This document shows positions 8,790-18,534 of a DNA stretch of 64,000 nt, in pieces (position 1 is the first letter of the stretch; every line of letters begins with the position of its first letter). Source of the DNA: Bifidobacterium sp. 7101 (GTDB taxonomy: Bacteria; Actinomycetota; Actinomycetes; Actinomycetales; Bifidobacteriaceae); NCBI RefSeq assembly GCF_000499285.1, contig NZ_AWUN01000003.1, positions 160,598 through 224,597 on the forward strand. The letters run 5' to 3'. The notes under the pieces were generated by a model that saw nothing but the letters and a program-made list of their open reading frames with translations, did not search any database and was not told the origin of the DNA. A program made the translations under genes and the position numbers.

Positions 8790-10076
8790 ATGCAGGAGCT
8801 TCTGAAGAACAAGCCTTTCGTGACCATGGTTCTGGCAAGTCTGTTGAATACGGTCGGAGGCGAGCTCTTCAACATCGTCTTCGTCGTCTATGCCCAGACC
8901 ATGCCCTTTGCCGGACTGGCTGTCTCTGTAGCCTCAATGGCCTGGGTGGCTCCAGCCCTGACCGCCATCCTGACCGGATACCTGGCCGACAGGACCGTGC
9001 ACAAGACGCGGATGCAGCTGGTGATCAAGCTGATTCAGGTATGTGTCTATCTGGTCATGGCCATGACGATTGGCAGGTCCAAGAGCCTGCCTGTCTTTCT
9101 GCTGTTGGTAGCCATGGACATGGCATCCTCCATGCTGGAGGGGTATGCAGGCAGTCTGTGGATGCCTGTCCTCAAACATCTGGTCCTGCCTGGCCAGCTT
9201 CACCAGGCCACTTCGATCACCTCGGCCGCCTCCAGTGTTGCGGCCATCATCAGTGCAGGCGGAGGCGCAGTGTTGATTGCGCTCCTGGGCAACAGATTCG
9301 CAGTATTTGCGCTGATCAACGCCGCCACCTTCCTCCTGGCGGGGATTCTGGTGGCCATCGGCTATCGGGAATTCACGAGGGTTGAGGTTGCGAGCAGTGG
9401 TTCACCGGCAGACAAGCCTTCGGGCCTGGCATCCAGTCTCCGCGTGACCTTGGGGGAGTTCCGCAGCTCTACCTTCCTGATTCTGATGGTGGGCTTCGGC
9501 TGCCTGGTCAACCTTCTGGGCACGGCTCTGCAGCCCCTGCTCAACCTGGGGCTGATTTCCATGCCCGGGGTCTGGTGGGGAAGCTACGGCACGACCATAG
9601 CCGCCGTCAACGGCATCTCCTCCCTGGGACTCATCCTTGGTGCACTCCTTGCCGCAGATCCGCTCCGACGGCTGCCCATAGCCCCCCTGCTGACCGGAGT
9701 CATGGCTGCAGCTGCCGTGGCAGGGGTCAACCTGGTCTGGCTGCGCAGCCCTGTCTTGCTCTTCGTTCCACTCTTGGTCATGAATTATCTTCTTGGCAAG
9801 ATCAACCCAAGGTTCATGACCATGCTCATTAGCACAGTGGCTGAGGACCATCTGGCTGCGACTATGGGCATTGTACAGACCGTCATGATGATCGGGGCGC
9901 CTCTGGGGCAGATGGTCTTTTTGACGCTGGGCAATCTGGTCGGCATCGCCATTACCATGTCCATTTATGCGGGCCTGACGGGCCTTCTGGCTCTCGTGAT
10001 TATCATTACGGGATTGATGGGCATGAACGCCAAGGATCCGACTCCCGAAATGGGACGAAGGCTAAAGTCGGGCTAG
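8790..10076 (+). CDS. MFS transporter
   Basis: 428 residues with about 12 membrane segments and the loop 2-3 motif YLADRTVHKTRMQ. It follows the ABC permease by 13 bases and should be part of the same TetR-controlled operon, giving two exporters of different energy source under one repressor. The last nine bases (10068-10076) overlap the 3' end of tRNA-Pro on the other strand, so its stop codon lies inside a tRNA gene. Drug efflux is the likely role, by inference. Confidence 0.88.
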   Translation: MQELLKNKPFVTMVLASLLNTVGGELFNIVFVVYAQTMPFAGLAVSVASMAWVAPALTAILTGYLADRTVHKTRMQLVIKLIQVCVYLVMAMTIGRSKSLPVFLLLVAMDMASSMLEGYAGSLWMPVLKHLVLPGQLHQATSITSAASSVAAIISAGGGAVLIALLGNRFAVFALINAATFLLAGILVAIGYREFTRVEVASSGSPADKPSGLASSLRVTLGEFRSSTFLILMVGFGCLVNLLGTALQPLLNLGLISMPGVWWGSYGTTIAAVNGISSLGLILGALLAADPLRRLPIAPLLTGVMAAAAVAGVNLVWLRSPVLLFVPLLVMNYLLGKINPRFMTMLISTVAEDHLAATMGIVQTVMMIGAPLGQMVFLTLGNLVGIAITMSIYAGLTGLLALVIIITGLMGMNAKDPTPEMGRRLKSG

Positions 10077-10141
10077 CCGGATTTGAACCGGCGACATCCT
10101 GCACCCAAAGCAGGCGCGCTACCAAGCTGCGCTATAGCCCG
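10068..10141 (-). tRNA. tRNA-Pro (anticodon TGG)
   Basis: Read on the minus strand, acceptor CGGGCTA pairs with TAGCCCG, the T arm is GCCGG-TTCAAAT-CCGGC and the anticodon stem-loop CCTGC-TTTGGGT-GCAGG gives TGG. The discriminator is A and CCA is not encoded. Its 3' end overlaps the end of the convergent MFS gene. Confidence 0.95.
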
Positions 10142-10150
10142 GCGCTCATA

Positions 10151-10179
10151 AGTATCAACGTATGAGCACAATGTATCAA
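10151..10179 (-). promoter_or_regulatory. Putative promoter of tRNA-Pro
   Basis: On the minus strand TTGATA (10174-10179) and GATACT (10151-10156) are 17 bases apart and end about 10 bases before the tRNA. A short inverted repeat, GCTCATA (10144-10150) with TATGAGC (10161-10167), overlaps it. Confidence 0.55.
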
Positions 10180-10255
10180 TATAGCACAGGGTCGGGTCCC
10201 GGCTGGTCCTGAGGGGTGAGCAGGGAGGGAGAACAGCTCTGCGCCTGCGGTTACC

Positions 10256-11614
10256 ATGGTGACCATGACAATGGAAGAGACATGGGCGGCGCCACAGGCC
10301 GATGGGCCCTTGGATGCAACGGTGACCATACCGGGAAGCAAGTCCCTCTCGAACAGATATCTGATTTTGGCGGCCCTGGGAAGCTGCCCTGTCAGGCTGA
10401 CTGGTTTGCTCAGATCTCGTGATACAGACCTTATGATCGGGGCCCTGGAGGCTCTCGGCGTGAACTGTCGGGTCGATCCGGACGACCCTACGAATGTAAC
10501 AGTTGTTCCACCGGAAGGGGGACGTTTTCGCGGCGGCGCCCGGGTGGACTGCGGACTGGCTGGAACCGTCATGCGTTTCGTGCCGGGCCTGGCCATGCTG
10601 GCCGATGGCGCCACGCACTTCGATGGAGACCAGCAAGCCTATCGGCGCCCCATGAGGCCTCTCTTGGACGGCCTAACCCAGCTGGGAGCCAGAATCGAAT
10701 ACCTGGGCCAGGAAGGCTTCCTGCCCTTTGTGCTCACACCGCCGGATCGCCTGGTGGGCAGAGAGGTGACCATAGACTCCTCGGCATCCTCGCAGTTCGT
10801 TTCCGGCCTCCTGCTCCTGGCTGCCAGAGCTGAGGGCACTATGACCATCGTCCACTCTGGACAGCATCTTCCCAGCCTCCCACACATCGCCATGACCGTT
10901 GAGGACCTGCGTCAGGCTGGAGTCCAGGTCCAGGCCAATCCCGACCGCTGCAGGTGGAGCGTTGAAGGCAGAGGATCTGCCGGGACGCAGCTGCCCAATC
11001 AGGTCCAGGTGGAGCCCGACCTGTCGAATGCGGCTCCCTTCCTGGGAGCGGCCCTGATAGGAGGCGGACAAGTCAGCGTACCCAACTGGCCAGACCGGAC
11101 CACCCAGCCAGGCGGCCTGTTGCCCAAGTATCTGGGGACTTTAGGCGCGAAGGTGGAGATGGTTTCCGACGAGCAGGGTGGCGCCACCTGCAGAGTGACT
11201 GGCGGGGAAGCCATCCATGGGCTTGGTGACTTCGATCTGTCCCCGGCAGGGGAGATCGTGCCCTCAATTGCGGCCATCCTGGTCTTTGCCGATGGACCCA
11301 GCCGCCTGCACGGCATTGGCCACCTGCGCGGTCATGAAACCAACCGGCTGAAGGCGCTAGCCATGGAAATCACCAGAATAGGTGGCCGAGCCAGTGAATT
11401 GGATGATGGTCTAGCCATCGAGCCTGTGCCTGTTCAGAGTATGCACGGGGCTGTCATGGAGACCTATGCCGACCATCGAATGGCTACTTTCGCAGCCATG
11501 ATTGGGCTCAAGATACCTGGCATCCGAGTGCGCAACATTGGCACTACAGCCAAGACCATGCCCGACTTCCCGGGTATGTGGAAGCGGATGCTGGCAGGCG
11601 AGATTCGAGCGTAA
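10256..11614 (+). CDS. aroA: 3-phosphoshikimate 1-carboxyvinyltransferase (EPSP synthase)
   Basis: 452 residues. Motifs include IPGSKSLSNRYLILAAL near the N terminus (shikimate-3-phosphate and PEP binding), the LAGTVMRFVPGLA region, and ADHRMATFAAMIG near the C terminus. It joins PEP and shikimate-3-phosphate to give EPSP in aromatic amino acid synthesis. The start is uncertain: ATGs at 10256, 10265 and 10271 are all in frame and no clear SD is adjacent. The other aro genes lie together near 47-51 kb. It is 11 bases upstream of hisN. Confidence 0.95.
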   Translation: MVTMTMEETWAAPQADGPLDATVTIPGSKSLSNRYLILAALGSCPVRLTGLLRSRDTDLMIGALEALGVNCRVDPDDPTNVTVVPPEGGRFRGGARVDCGLAGTVMRFVPGLAMLADGATHFDGDQQAYRRPMRPLLDGLTQLGARIEYLGQEGFLPFVLTPPDRLVGREVTIDSSASSQFVSGLLLLAARAEGTMTIVHSGQHLPSLPHIAMTVEDLRQAGVQVQANPDRCRWSVEGRGSAGTQLPNQVQVEPDLSNAAPFLGAALIGGGQVSVPNWPDRTTQPGGLLPKYLGTLGAKVEMVSDEQGGATCRVTGGEAIHGLGDFDLSPAGEIVPSIAAILVFADGPSRLHGIGHLRGHETNRLKALAMEITRIGGRASELDDGLAIEPVPVQSMHGAVMETYADHRMATFAAMIGLKIPGIRVRNIGTTAKTMPDFPGMWKRMLAGEIRA

Positions 11615-11625
11615 GGAGCCGTGTC

Positions 11626-12426
11626 ATGAATATCGAGGCTGAAAGGCAGACCTGGCAGGAGGATCTGGATCTGGCCATTGCCATGGCCGACCAGGCGGAT
11701 CAGGTCACCATGGGCTACTTCAAGTCGCCGGATCTTCATGTGGAACGCAAGGCTGACAATACTCCGGTCACCCAGGCTGACAGGGAGGCGGAGGCGGTGA
11801 TTCGTCGCGTTCTGGCCCAAGCCAGACCGGACGATACCATCTACGCCGAGGAGCTGGGAAGACAGAAGTCCAACGGCAGACGGTGGATTATTGATCCCAT
11901 TGACGGGACCAAGAACTATGTGCGCGGAGTCCCGGTCTGGGCGACCCTGATTGGTTTGGAGGCAGGCCATCAGATGGTGGTCGGCGCCGTCTCTGCCCCC
12001 ATGCTGGGTACCCGCTGGTACGCCGCGCAGGGTCAGGGAGCCTACATGGCGCGCCAGGGTGAATCTCCCAAGCCCATACACGTATCGAGAGTGGACCGGA
12101 TGGAAGACGCCTCCATGTCCTTGTCGTCGCTGACCGGGTGGAAGGCCATAGGTCGCCGGGAGCGGCTTCTGGATTTGACCGATCGGATCTGGCGCCTGCG
12201 TGGTTTTGGCGACTTCTGGCAGTACATGCTTCTCGCCCAGGGAGCCATCGACCTGGCTGCCGAGCCGGAACTGGACCTCTATGACATGGGTGCGCTGGTT
12301 CCCATCGTGACCGAGGCAGGGGGGAGCTTCACCGACCTGGCAGGCAACCCAGGTCCCTGGGGTGGTAATGGCCTTGCCAGCAACGGTCTTCTGCACGAGG
12401 AGGCCTTGGCGGCCCTAGGCGACTGA
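11626..12426 (+). CDS. hisN: Histidinol-phosphatase, inositol-monophosphatase family
   Basis: 266 residues from ATG 11626, preceded by TAAGGAG. It has the metal-binding signature WIIDPIDGTKNYVRG (about 88-102), an upstream acidic pair in YAEELG, and a C-terminal DLYDMGALVPIVTEAGG. The pattern NTPVTQADREAE and VRGVPVWATLIGLE is what I associate with actinobacterial HisN rather than inositol phosphatases. The predicted reaction is dephosphorylation of histidinol phosphate. It is probably co-transcribed with aroA and ends at a shared hairpin. Confidence 0.85.
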   Translation: MNIEAERQTWQEDLDLAIAMADQADQVTMGYFKSPDLHVERKADNTPVTQADREAEAVIRRVLAQARPDDTIYAEELGRQKSNGRRWIIDPIDGTKNYVRGVPVWATLIGLEAGHQMVVGAVSAPMLGTRWYAAQGQGAYMARQGESPKPIHVSRVDRMEDASMSLSSLTGWKAIGRRERLLDLTDRIWRLRGFGDFWQYMLLAQGAIDLAAEPELDLYDMGALVPIVTEAGGSFTDLAGNPGPWGGNGLASNGLLHEEALAALGD

Positions 12427-12437
12427 CAGATACAAGA

Positions 12438-12475
12438 AGGCCGGCAACCACAGCAATGTATGTGGTCACCGGCCT
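12438..12475. terminator. Bidirectional terminator between hisN and ackA
   Basis: AGGCCGG (12438-12444) and ACCACA pair with TGTGGT and CCGGCCT (12469-12475), with small internal loops. It sits between two convergent genes. Confidence 0.75.
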
Positions 12476-12491
12476 ATTTGGTTCTCAGCGA

Positions 12492-13718
12492 TCAGGCCTG
12501 GAACTTGTTGCCGTAGGCGTCGCCTTGGCTGGCGACGACCTCGGCCTGGCGGGCGATGGAGAGCTCCTCGTTGGTGGGGATGACGCAGACGGCGACCGTG
12601 CTGTCGGGGGTGGAGATGATCCGGGCCTCCTTGGAGCGCTGGTCGTTCTTCTCCTGGTCCAGTTTCACACCAAAGGGCTCCAACTGCTCGATGACCCGGC
12701 GACGCACGATTTCATCATTCTCGCCCACGCCGGCCGTGAAGGTGATAGCGTCCAGACCACCCATCTGGGCCGTGTAGTTGCCGATGTAGCCGACGATGCG
12801 GTGGATGTAGATATCCAGGGCCAGCTTGGCGTCCTCGTCACCCTCGGCGATCAGCTTGTGGACCTCGCGCATGTCGCCATGGCCGGTCAGGCCGGTCATG
12901 CCGGAGCGCTTGTTGAAGAGGGTGTCCAGCTCGTCAACGCTCATGTGGGCGTTGCGGATCAGGTGGAAGACGACGGCAGGGTCGATATCGCCGGTGCGAC
13001 CGCCCATGACCAGGCCCTCCAGAGGGGTCAGGCCCATGGAGGTCTCGACGGGATGCCCGGAGACCTGTGCCGAAGCGGAAGCCCCGTTGCCGATGTGCAG
13101 GACGATCTGCCGCAGGCCTTCTGCGGGCTTGCCCAGCAGGCCGGGAACCAGCTGGCCCACATACTGGTGGCTGGTGCCGTGGGCGCCATAGCGACGGATG
13201 TGGTACTGCTTGGCGATGTCCTTGTTGAGGGCGTAGGTGGAGGCCTTCTTGGGCAGTTCGAAGAAGAAGGAGGAGTCGAAGACGAAGACCTGCGGGGTCT
13301 GCGGCATCAGCCGGCTCATGACTTCGGCGCCCTCAGCCTCGGGTCCGTTGTGCAAGGGGGCCAGCACGGCAAGGTCCTTGACCTGGCTCAGGGTCTTCTG
13401 GGTCAGGAGGGCAGGCTTGGGGAAGATGGCTCCACCCTGGACGACTCGGTGACCGACGGCGATGATCCCGGCCTTGTCCAGATCAGGTCCATACTCCTTG
13501 AAGAAGCCCAGGACGCGCTTGAGACCGACCTCATGGTCGTGGATGGGCTCCTCAAGCTCATGCTTCTCGCCGTTGACCTCGTGCTTGTAATGGCCGTCGG
13601 TGGGCTCACCGATCTTCTCGACCAGACCCGAGGCAAGGCTCTGGCTGGTCTCCAGATCGACCAGCTGGTATTTGATCGAGCTTGAACCCGAATTGATGAC
13701 TAGGACGGTTTTCGCCAT
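12492..13718 (-). CDS. ackA: Acetate kinase
   Basis: 408 residues from ATG 13718, behind AGGAGGATGCCCCA; the frame opens further upstream without support. N-terminal MAKTVLVINSGSSSIKYQL is the phosphate-binding signature of the acetate kinase/ASKHA fold, and FTAGVGEN, GAHGTSHQYV and MGGRTGDIDP are family motifs. It converts acetyl phosphate and ADP to acetate and ATP, the ATP-yielding end of the phosphoketolase pathway. It lies downstream of pta and xfp on the same strand, with a 190-base gap carrying a stem-loop. Confidence 0.98.
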   Translation of the reverse strand: MAKTVLVINSGSSSIKYQLVDLETSQSLASGLVEKIGEPTDGHYKHEVNGEKHELEEPIHDHEVGLKRVLGFFKEYGPDLDKAGIIAVGHRVVQGGAIFPKPALLTQKTLSQVKDLAVLAPLHNGPEAEGAEVMSRLMPQTPQVFVFDSSFFFELPKKASTYALNKDIAKQYHIRRYGAHGTSHQYVGQLVPGLLGKPAEGLRQIVLHIGNGASASAQVSGHPVETSMGLTPLEGLVMGGRTGDIDPAVVFHLIRNAHMSVDELDTLFNKRSGMTGLTGHGDMREVHKLIAEGDEDAKLALDIYIHRIVGYIGNYTAQMGGLDAITFTAGVGENDEIVRRRVIEQLEPFGVKLDQEKNDQRSKEARIISTPDSTVAVCVIPTNEELSIARQAEVVASQGDAYGNKFQA

Positions 13719-13828
13719 TGGGGCATCCTCCTGATGTGCTTGTATAGAGCCTGCGCTCCTCAATCAGTCTTCAAGATTACTCGTCGGCCCTTACAAGGCG
13801 CGGTATATTGCCAGGCTGACATGATTTT

Positions 13829-13876
13829 GGGGCTGCTACTGAGTCCGTGTTGAAGATGGGAATCAGCAACAGCCCC
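13829..13876 (-). terminator. Stem-loop between pta and ackA
   Basis: GGGGCTG (13829-13835) pairs with CAGCCCC (13870-13876), and CTGA (13839-13842) with TCAG (13863-13866). No clear T-tract follows on either strand, so it may be an attenuating or mRNA-processing hairpin rather than a full terminator. Confidence 0.45.
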
Positions 13877-13908
13877 AGGGGGTTTATCGGAACGTTATAG
13901 GACGGTGA

Positions 13909-15597
13909 TCAGTCCTGGGCTTCAACGGCGGTCAGAGCAACGGTGTTGATGATGTCAGCCACCAAGGCGCCGCGTGAGAGGTCGTTGACAGGCTTGTTCA
14001 GACCCTGCAGGACCGGTCCGATGGCCAGGGCACCCGAGGTGCGCTGTACGGCCTTGTAACCGATATTGCCGGCGCTCAGGCTGGGGAAGACGAAGACGTT
14101 GACTGTTCCGGCAACCGGATCGCCTTTGGCCTTGGTGGCTGCCACAGTGGGCGACCAGGCCGCGTCGAACTGGATGGGGCCCACGATAGGCAGGTCCGGC
14201 GCCTTCTCCTTGGCCAGGCGGGTGGCCTCTTCGACCAGGTCGACATCCGGACCCTTGCCTGAGCCCAGGGTGGAGTAGGAGAGCATGCCCACGCGCGGGT
14301 CCACGCCGAAGGAGCGAGCGGTCTGGGCCGACTGGATGGCGATGTCAGCCAGCTGTTCCGACGATGGATTGAGGTTTATGGCGCAGTCGGCGAAGACCGC
14401 CACATGGTCGGGGAAGCACATGAGGAAGGCTCCGGAGACCAGCGAGGCCCCCGGCTTGGTCTTGATCACCTGCAGGGCTGGGCGGACCGTGTTGGCCGTG
14501 GAGTTGATGGATCCGGACACCAGGCCGTCGGCCTTGCCCAGCACCACCAGCATGGTACCAAAGTAGGAGGGGTCAGCCAGTTGCTTGCGCGCCTGCCCCG
14601 GGGTCATGCCCTTCTTGGCGCGCAGCTGGCAGAGGCGATCGACCATGGGGGCCAGCACCTGCTCGTCGTCCATGGACTGGAATGAGGCCTTGTCGAGGTT
14701 GTTGAGGCCAAGCTCCTTGCCGCGCGACAGAATGGAATCCTTGTCGCCCACGATGATCAGGTCGACGATGTCGCGCGCCAGCAGGTAGTCGGCCGCATTG
14801 ATGATGCGGTCCTCGCCACCCTCGGGCAGGACTATGGTCTTCTTGTTGGCTTTGGCCTTGGCCAGCAGATCGTTCTGGAAGGCCACAGGCGTAGTGGCCT
14901 TGGGACTGGCGGCTTCGGCCGCCTTCAGCACCTGGTCGACATCCACCTCCTGCTGGAATGTCTGACTGGTGGCCTGGCGGGCCTGATCGGCGGATGGATC
15001 CGTGTCGAAGTCCATCTTGGAGACGGTCCAGGTCGGCAGGTCGTACTCCTGGAAGGCCTGGGTGAGAGGCGCCTTCTGCTCGGTCTGGCATCCGGTGATG
15101 AAGACTCCGGCAAGCACGGCTCCCTGGGCCTCGATGGTCCGACGGCAGGCGGCCACGGTCTTCATGACCTGGCCGGGTTCCTTGCCGATGGTGCAGACGG
15201 CCAGCATGACTGGGGACCTCAGATCGGCGGCAATCTGCGCATTCAGAGCGAACAGGCCGGGATCGAAGAGTTTTGAAGCATCGCTGCCCACGATCAGGAC
15301 GCGCTCGGGATGGGTGGCCTCCACCAGCCCGTCATAGGCATTGAGGACATCAGCCCGGGTCTGCATGGGATCCTCAGTGGCGTGCCCGGGGCACTTGCCA
15401 CGGCAGATCTCCGGATCAGTGTCGGGGAATGAGCTGGCTGCAACCAGTTCCGGGGTCAATGGGTGCTTCCTGCAGGCGATTGGCCTGAATACGGCCGTTT
15501 TGGCTTTGGCGCTCAGGGCCTTGGTCAGGCCGTAGGCCACGACATTGCGGCCGTTGGCGGCTTCTGGGCTGATGATGGTGATGCTTGCAAGACTCAC
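13909..15597 (-). CDS. pta: Phosphate acetyltransferase
   Basis: 562 residues using GTG at 15597, which has AGGAGAAGACACA in front; no better start lies upstream. It has two parts: an N-terminal P-loop-like/DRTGG-type region (ITIISPEAANGRNVVAYGL, about 1-220) and a C-terminal phosphotransacetylase domain (LPEGGEDRIINAADYLL ... SGSINSTANTVRPALQVI ... VFPSLSAGNIGYK). It interconverts acetyl-CoA and acetyl phosphate. Located between xfp and ackA, it links the phosphoketolase product to CoA metabolism. Confidence 0.96.
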   Translation of the reverse strand: MSLASITIISPEAANGRNVVAYGLTKALSAKAKTAVFRPIACRKHPLTPELVAASSFPDTDPEICRGKCPGHATEDPMQTRADVLNAYDGLVEATHPERVLIVGSDASKLFDPGLFALNAQIAADLRSPVMLAVCTIGKEPGQVMKTVAACRRTIEAQGAVLAGVFITGCQTEQKAPLTQAFQEYDLPTWTVSKMDFDTDPSADQARQATSQTFQQEVDVDQVLKAAEAASPKATTPVAFQNDLLAKAKANKKTIVLPEGGEDRIINAADYLLARDIVDLIIVGDKDSILSRGKELGLNNLDKASFQSMDDEQVLAPMVDRLCQLRAKKGMTPGQARKQLADPSYFGTMLVVLGKADGLVSGSINSTANTVRPALQVIKTKPGASLVSGAFLMCFPDHVAVFADCAINLNPSSEQLADIAIQSAQTARSFGVDPRVGMLSYSTLGSGKGPDVDLVEEATRLAKEKAPDLPIVGPIQFDAAWSPTVAATKAKGDPVAGTVNVFVFPSLSAGNIGYKAVQRTSGALAIGPVLQGLNKPVNDLSRGALVADIINTVALTAVEAQD

Positions 15598-15667
15598 TGT
15601 GTCTTCTCCTGTCCGGACGTGGTTGCCTTTATGACTGCTTTGTTCACAACCTTGTCCAGTATACAGA

Positions 15668-15704
15668 AACCGCCCGCCATGCGGGCTGCGCATGACGGGC
15701 GGTT
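15668..15704 (-). terminator. Terminator of xfp
   Basis: On the minus strand AACCGCCCG-T-CATGCG pairs with CGCATG-G-CGGGCGGTT and is followed by TTCTGT. It lies 20 bases past the xfp stop. Confidence 0.8.
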
Positions 15705-15723
15705 CCAGGGGCGGATCAGCGTA

Positions 15724-18198
15724 TCACTCGTTGTCTCCGGCGGTTGCGGCGGTGGCGGAGATGGTCTCCTGACCGGCGCGGTTGGCATCGGGCCAGACCC
15801 AATCGGTGTAATCGGGGTGGTCGTAGCCCTTGTCCACGGCGAACTGGAAGGCCTCGTCGCGGAACTTGGTCCACTTGTCGATCTGGTCGGCGTACTTGCC
15901 GGCGTCCACCAACTTCAGGGCGGAGGCGGCCAGGCACCAGCGATCCATGTTGTTGACGCGCACCATGTCGAATGGTGTGGTGGTGGAGCCCTGCTCCTCA
16001 TAGCCGTGCACGGAGAAGTTGTCGTGGTTGGGACGTCCGTGGATCAGGCGGTAGATGGAGCCGGGGTAGGCATGGAAGGCGAACAGGACCGGCTTGTCCT
16101 TGCTGAAGAGCTCAGTGAACTCCTCGTCGGACAGGGCCTGATCGTTCTCCTCGGTGTCCTGGATCTTCAGCAGGTCGACCACGTTGACGAACTGGACCTT
16201 CACGCCCAGCTTCTGCAGCATGTCGTCAGCGGCCAGGGCTTCCTGGGTGGGGATGTCGCCTGCGGTGGCGATGACGACATCAGCATCCTCGGCATCCTTG
16301 GCGTTGGAGGCCCAATCCCAGCGGGCGGCCCCCTTCTCCAGCTCGGCGGCGGCCTCGTCCACGCTCTGGTAGGTGGCGGCGGGCTGCTTGCCGGCGAAGA
16401 TGGCGTTGATGCAGTTGGTCGACTTGTAGCAACGCTCGCCCACGTTCAGCAGCATGTTGGCGTCGGCGGGGAAGTAGATGTTGACCACATGATCGTTGTT
16501 GAAGTTCTTGTTCAGCAGGATGTCAACGAAGCCGGGATCCTGGTGGGAGAACCCGTTGTGGTCCTGACGCCAGACGTGCGAGGTGACCAGGAGGTTCAGG
16601 CCGGCGATGGGCTTGCGCCACGGGATCTCGCGGACGGTGGCCTCCAGCCACTTGGCGTGCTGGTTGATCATGGAGTCGATGACGTGCACGAAGGACTCGT
16701 AGGAGCTCCAGATGCCGTGGCGTCCGGTCAGCAGATAGCCCTCCAGGAAGCCTTCCATCTGGTGCTCGGAGAGCTGCTCGATGACCTGGCCGGTGTGGGC
16801 CATGTGCTCGTCGGTCAGCTCCGACAGGTAGTCGGCATCCCACTGCTTGTTGGTCACCTCATAGGCGGCGGCCAGACGGTTCGATGCAGTCTCGTCGGGC
16901 CCGAAGATGCGGAAATCGGTGGGGTTCTTGGCCAGCACGTCGCGGGTGTAGTAGCCCAGGACGCGGGTGGCCTCGGTGGCGCCCCAGCCATGGCCGTGCT
17001 TCTTGACATCGATCTCGTAGTCGTGGATGTCAGGCAGCTCCAGCGGCTTGAGCAGACGCCCGCCGTTGGCGTTGGGGTTCTCGCCGATGCGCAGGTCGCC
17101 CTTTGGCATGAAGCTGGTGACCTCGGGACGCAGTGCGCCCTTCTCGTCGAAGAGCTCCTCGGGCTTGTAGGAGGCCAGCCAGTTCTTGAGGATCTGGAAG
17201 TGGGCCTCGGTGTCGCGGGCGGAGGTCAGCGGCACCTGGTGGGCGCGCCAGGATCCCTCGGTCTTCTTGCCGTCGATGAACTTGGGGCAGGTCCAGCCCT
17301 TGGGGGTGCGGAAGATGATCATGGGGTAGAAGGGACGGGTCATGTCGTCGGTTTCGGCCCGGGCCTTGATGTTGCAGATCTTGTCGAAGACGGTCTCCAG
17401 CAGGTCGGCGAAGCGACGGTGGATGGACAGGTGGTCCTCGTCGTCGAACCCTGCAACGAATTCGAAGGGCTCATAACCCATGCCGTGGAAGTACTCATGC
17501 AGCTCTTCATCGGAGATGCGCGAGAGGATGGTCGGGTTGGCGATCTTGTAGCCGTTCAGGTGCAGGATGGGCAGGACGATGCCGTCGGTGCGGGGGTTGA
17601 CCAGCTTGTTGGACTGCCAGCCGGTGGCCAGAGGGCCGGTCTCGGCCTCGCCGTCGCCCACGATGCAGGGCACGAAGAGGCTGGGGTTGTTCATGATGGC
17701 GCCATAGGCGTGGGAGAGGGCATAGCCCAGCTCGCCGCCCTCGTGGATGGACCCGGGGGTCTCAGGCGCGAAGTGGGAGGGGATGCCGCCCGGGTAAGAG
17801 AACTGGCGGAAGAACTTCTGCAGGCCAGCCTCATCGTTGGTGATCTTGGGGTAGTACTCGCTGTAGGTGCCATCCAGGTAGGACTGCGAAGTGCCGGCGG
17901 GGCCGCCGTGGCCGGGGCCCATGATGATCACGGTGTTCTGCTGATGGTCGGCGATCAGACGGTTGATATGGCCCAGCAGGAAGTTCAGGCCGGGGGTGGT
18001 GCCCCAGTGGCCGACCAGACGATGCTTGACATCCTCCCGGGTGAAGGGCTCCTTCATCAGGGGGTTGCTGCGAAGATAAATCTGTCCGATGGAAAGATAG
18101 TTGGCCGCCCGCCAATACTTGTCGACGGCCTCGAGGGTCTCCTCGGCGATTGGGGTCTCCAGCTTCGCCCAAGGGGTGCCGATAACAGGATTCGTCAT
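15724..18198 (-). CDS. xfp: Xylulose-5-phosphate/fructose-6-phosphate phosphoketolase
   Basis: 824 residues, full length for the family. The thiamine-diphosphate site is [18 protein letters not shown], preceded by the conserved [26 protein letters not shown] and [22 protein letters not shown]. The start ATG 18198 has AGGAGT. The enzyme splits xylulose-5-P or fructose-6-P to acetyl phosphate and is the defining step of the bifid shunt. It is followed by its own terminator, pta and ackA. The close match to bifidobacterial enzymes that I know is the main reason for the genus call. Confidence 0.99.
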   Translation of the reverse strand: MTNPVIGTPWAKLETPIAEETLEAVDKYWRAANYLSIGQIYLRSNPLMKEPFTREDVKHRLVGHWGTTPGLNFLLGHINRLIADHQQNTVIIMGPGHGGPAGTSQSYLDGTYSEYYPKITNDEAGLQKFFRQFSYPGGIPSHFAPETPGSIHEGGELGYALSHAYGAIMNNPSLFVPCIVGDGEAETGPLATGWQSNKLVNPRTDGIVLPILHLNGYKIANPTILSRISDEELHEYFHGMGYEPFEFVAGFDDEDHLSIHRRFADLLETVFDKICNIKARAETDDMTRPFYPMIIFRTPKGWTCPKFIDGKKTEGSWRAHQVPLTSARDTEAHFQILKNWLASYKPEELFDEKGALRPEVTSFMPKGDLRIGENPNANGGRLLKPLELPDIHDYEIDVKKHGHGWGATEATRVLGYYTRDVLAKNPTDFRIFGPDETASNRLAAAYEVTNKQWDADYLSELTDEHMAHTGQVIEQLSEHQMEGFLEGYLLTGRHGIWSSYESFVHVIDSMINQHAKWLEATVREIPWRKPIAGLNLLVTSHVWRQDHNGFSHQDPGFVDILLNKNFNNDHVVNIYFPADANMLLNVGERCYKSTNCINAIFAGKQPAATYQSVDEAAAELEKGAARWDWASNAKDAEDADVVIATAGDIPTQEALAADDMLQKLGVKVQFVNVVDLLKIQDTEENDQALSDEEFTELFSKDKPVLFAFHAYPGSIYRLIHGRPNHDNFSVHGYEEQGSTTTPFDMVRVNNMDRWCLAASALKLVDAGKYADQIDKWTKFRDEAFQFAVDKGYDHPDYTDWVWPDANRAGQETISATAATAGDNE

Positions 18199-18534
18199 GT
18201 GTACTCCTGCACTTTAGTGCGATTGTTTATTTACCTCGGTTACGGGCTTGTACAGTGTCATTCCAGGCATCTGCCGGGTCCGTACCCAATGCCTACATGG
18301 TACGTGAACGAGCAGACTTTTCTGAACGTTTTCTTGCAGTGTGTGTTCGCTCTTGTGAGAAAATGCGATGGAATTGTCTGCTTGCAGGCATGGATTGCCG
18401 TCTGGGGTGCCGGTGAGGCCTCAATGACGGTAGCATTGTCGAAAACTGCAACCATACTGGACTTGTCCGAGGGCCTTGAATCGTCGCTCTTGGGCATCCT
18501 TGGCAGATACAGCATACATATATAAAGGAGTCTT
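18199..18534. other. Divergent intergenic region xfp/guaA
   Basis: 336 bases without a convincing gene. It must hold the promoters of both xfp and guaA; I see only weak candidates (TTGGGC 18 bases before ATACAT, near 18485-18515, for guaA). No riboswitch fold was recognised. An 85-codon open frame on the minus strand has no SD or family resemblance. Confidence 0.5.

Noticed and set aside
15463..18525. A 1020-codon plus-strand open frame antisense to pta and xfp.
   Set aside because: Its Val/Gly/Asp/His-rich composition is the mirror of high-GC codon bias in xfp, it has no family motif, and xfp on the other strand is unmistakable.
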